Source: Candidatus Helarchaeota archaeon (GTDB lineage: Archaea > Asgardarchaeota > Lokiarchaeia > Helarchaeales > JABXJV01). From it: a DNA stretch of 29,151 nucleotides. The notes under the pieces are model-generated. The model was not told the origin of the DNA, searched no databases, and saw nothing but the letters and a program-made list of their open reading frames with translations. Where the stretch lies: positions 1 through 29,151 of the forward strand of contig JABXJV010000548.1 of the NCBI GenBank assembly GCA_013375355.1, written 5' to 3'. Shown here piece by piece: positions 29,055 to 29,151 of the stretch (position 1 is the stretch's first letter; each line of letters opens with the position of its first letter). The position numbers and the translations under genes are program-made.

Positions 29055-29151
29055 TTATAAAATTTCAGTGAGATCATATTTCTCCGGACCTAACTTTCCC
29101 TCAAATGTAGTTGCAGTTATTTTTAGAACTCCCTTCATATCTTTAATTTCT
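29055..29151 (-). CDS. 3' end of an unrecognised gene, cut by window edge
   Basis: The minus strand is open from the right edge to a TAA at 29055-29057, giving 31 residues that end VLKITATTFEGKLGPEKYDLTEIL. The alternating hydrophobic pattern looks like a final beta strand region. Too little is visible for a family call. That it is real is suggested by the convergent arrangement with the oxidoreductase gene and its T-rich terminator. Confidence 0.5.
   Translation of the reverse strand, partial: EIKDMKGVLKITATTFEGKLGPEKYDLTEIL

Overview
The window looks like a chromosomal segment of a low-GC (roughly 30%) Asgard archaeon, most likely of the Lokiarchaeia/Promethearchaeati type. The archaeal call rests on a CarS-type CDP-archaeol synthase fragment, a stand-alone GMP synthase ATPase subunit (archaeal two-subunit form), an F420-type LLM oxidoreductase, TATA-like promoters near start codons, and oligo-T gene ends. 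The Asgard call rests on a Rag/Gtr-like GTPase with a C-terminal roadblock-like domain, roadblock/longin-like proteins, and large coiled-coil proteins. Many genes start with TTG or GTG. No RNA gene, insertion sequence or CRISPR array was seen.

Layout. (1) 1-1446: the 3' end of carS faces guaA subunit B. (2) 1509-9327, minus strand: a Lys-rich protein with a C-terminal beta domain, a coiled-coil/winged-helix protein, a helical-rod protein ending in a Rag-like GTPase, and a protein made of about five beta-sandwich domains. (3) 9603-18572, plus strand: a coiled-coil protein, a decayed copy of its 3' end in the following spacer, a 1836-residue membrane protein built from a duplicated ectodomain plus 19 cytoplasmic ~30-residue repeats, a 7-TPR protein, and a longin-like/winged-helix protein; the last three form a tight operon. 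(4) 18595-24345, minus strand: two tandem paralogues with eight CxxC motifs each, then (in transcription order) a crotonase-fold enzyme, L-aspartate oxidase NadB and a multispanning membrane protein, plus a small two-helix membrane protein. (5) 24451-29019, plus strand: a membrane-embedded M28 peptidase, a roadblock/zinc-ribbon protein with a possible DENN-like region, a small helical protein and an LLM-family oxidoreductase. (6) The last 97 bases hold the 3' end of a minus-strand gene.

How the genes may work together. The most interesting stretch is 1.5-18.6 kb. The C-terminal domain of the giant membrane protein recurs in the 261-residue protein and resembles the last domain of the 720-residue protein. 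A helical module around an FYDxF-type motif occurs twice in the Rag-like GTPase protein and apparently once in the coiled-coil protein beside it. Together with the TPR and longin-like proteins this suggests a membrane-anchored scaffold with a Rag-like GTPase switch. The domain sharing is seen in the sequence; the functional link is inference. Parts 1, 4 and 5 are mostly housekeeping or metabolic.
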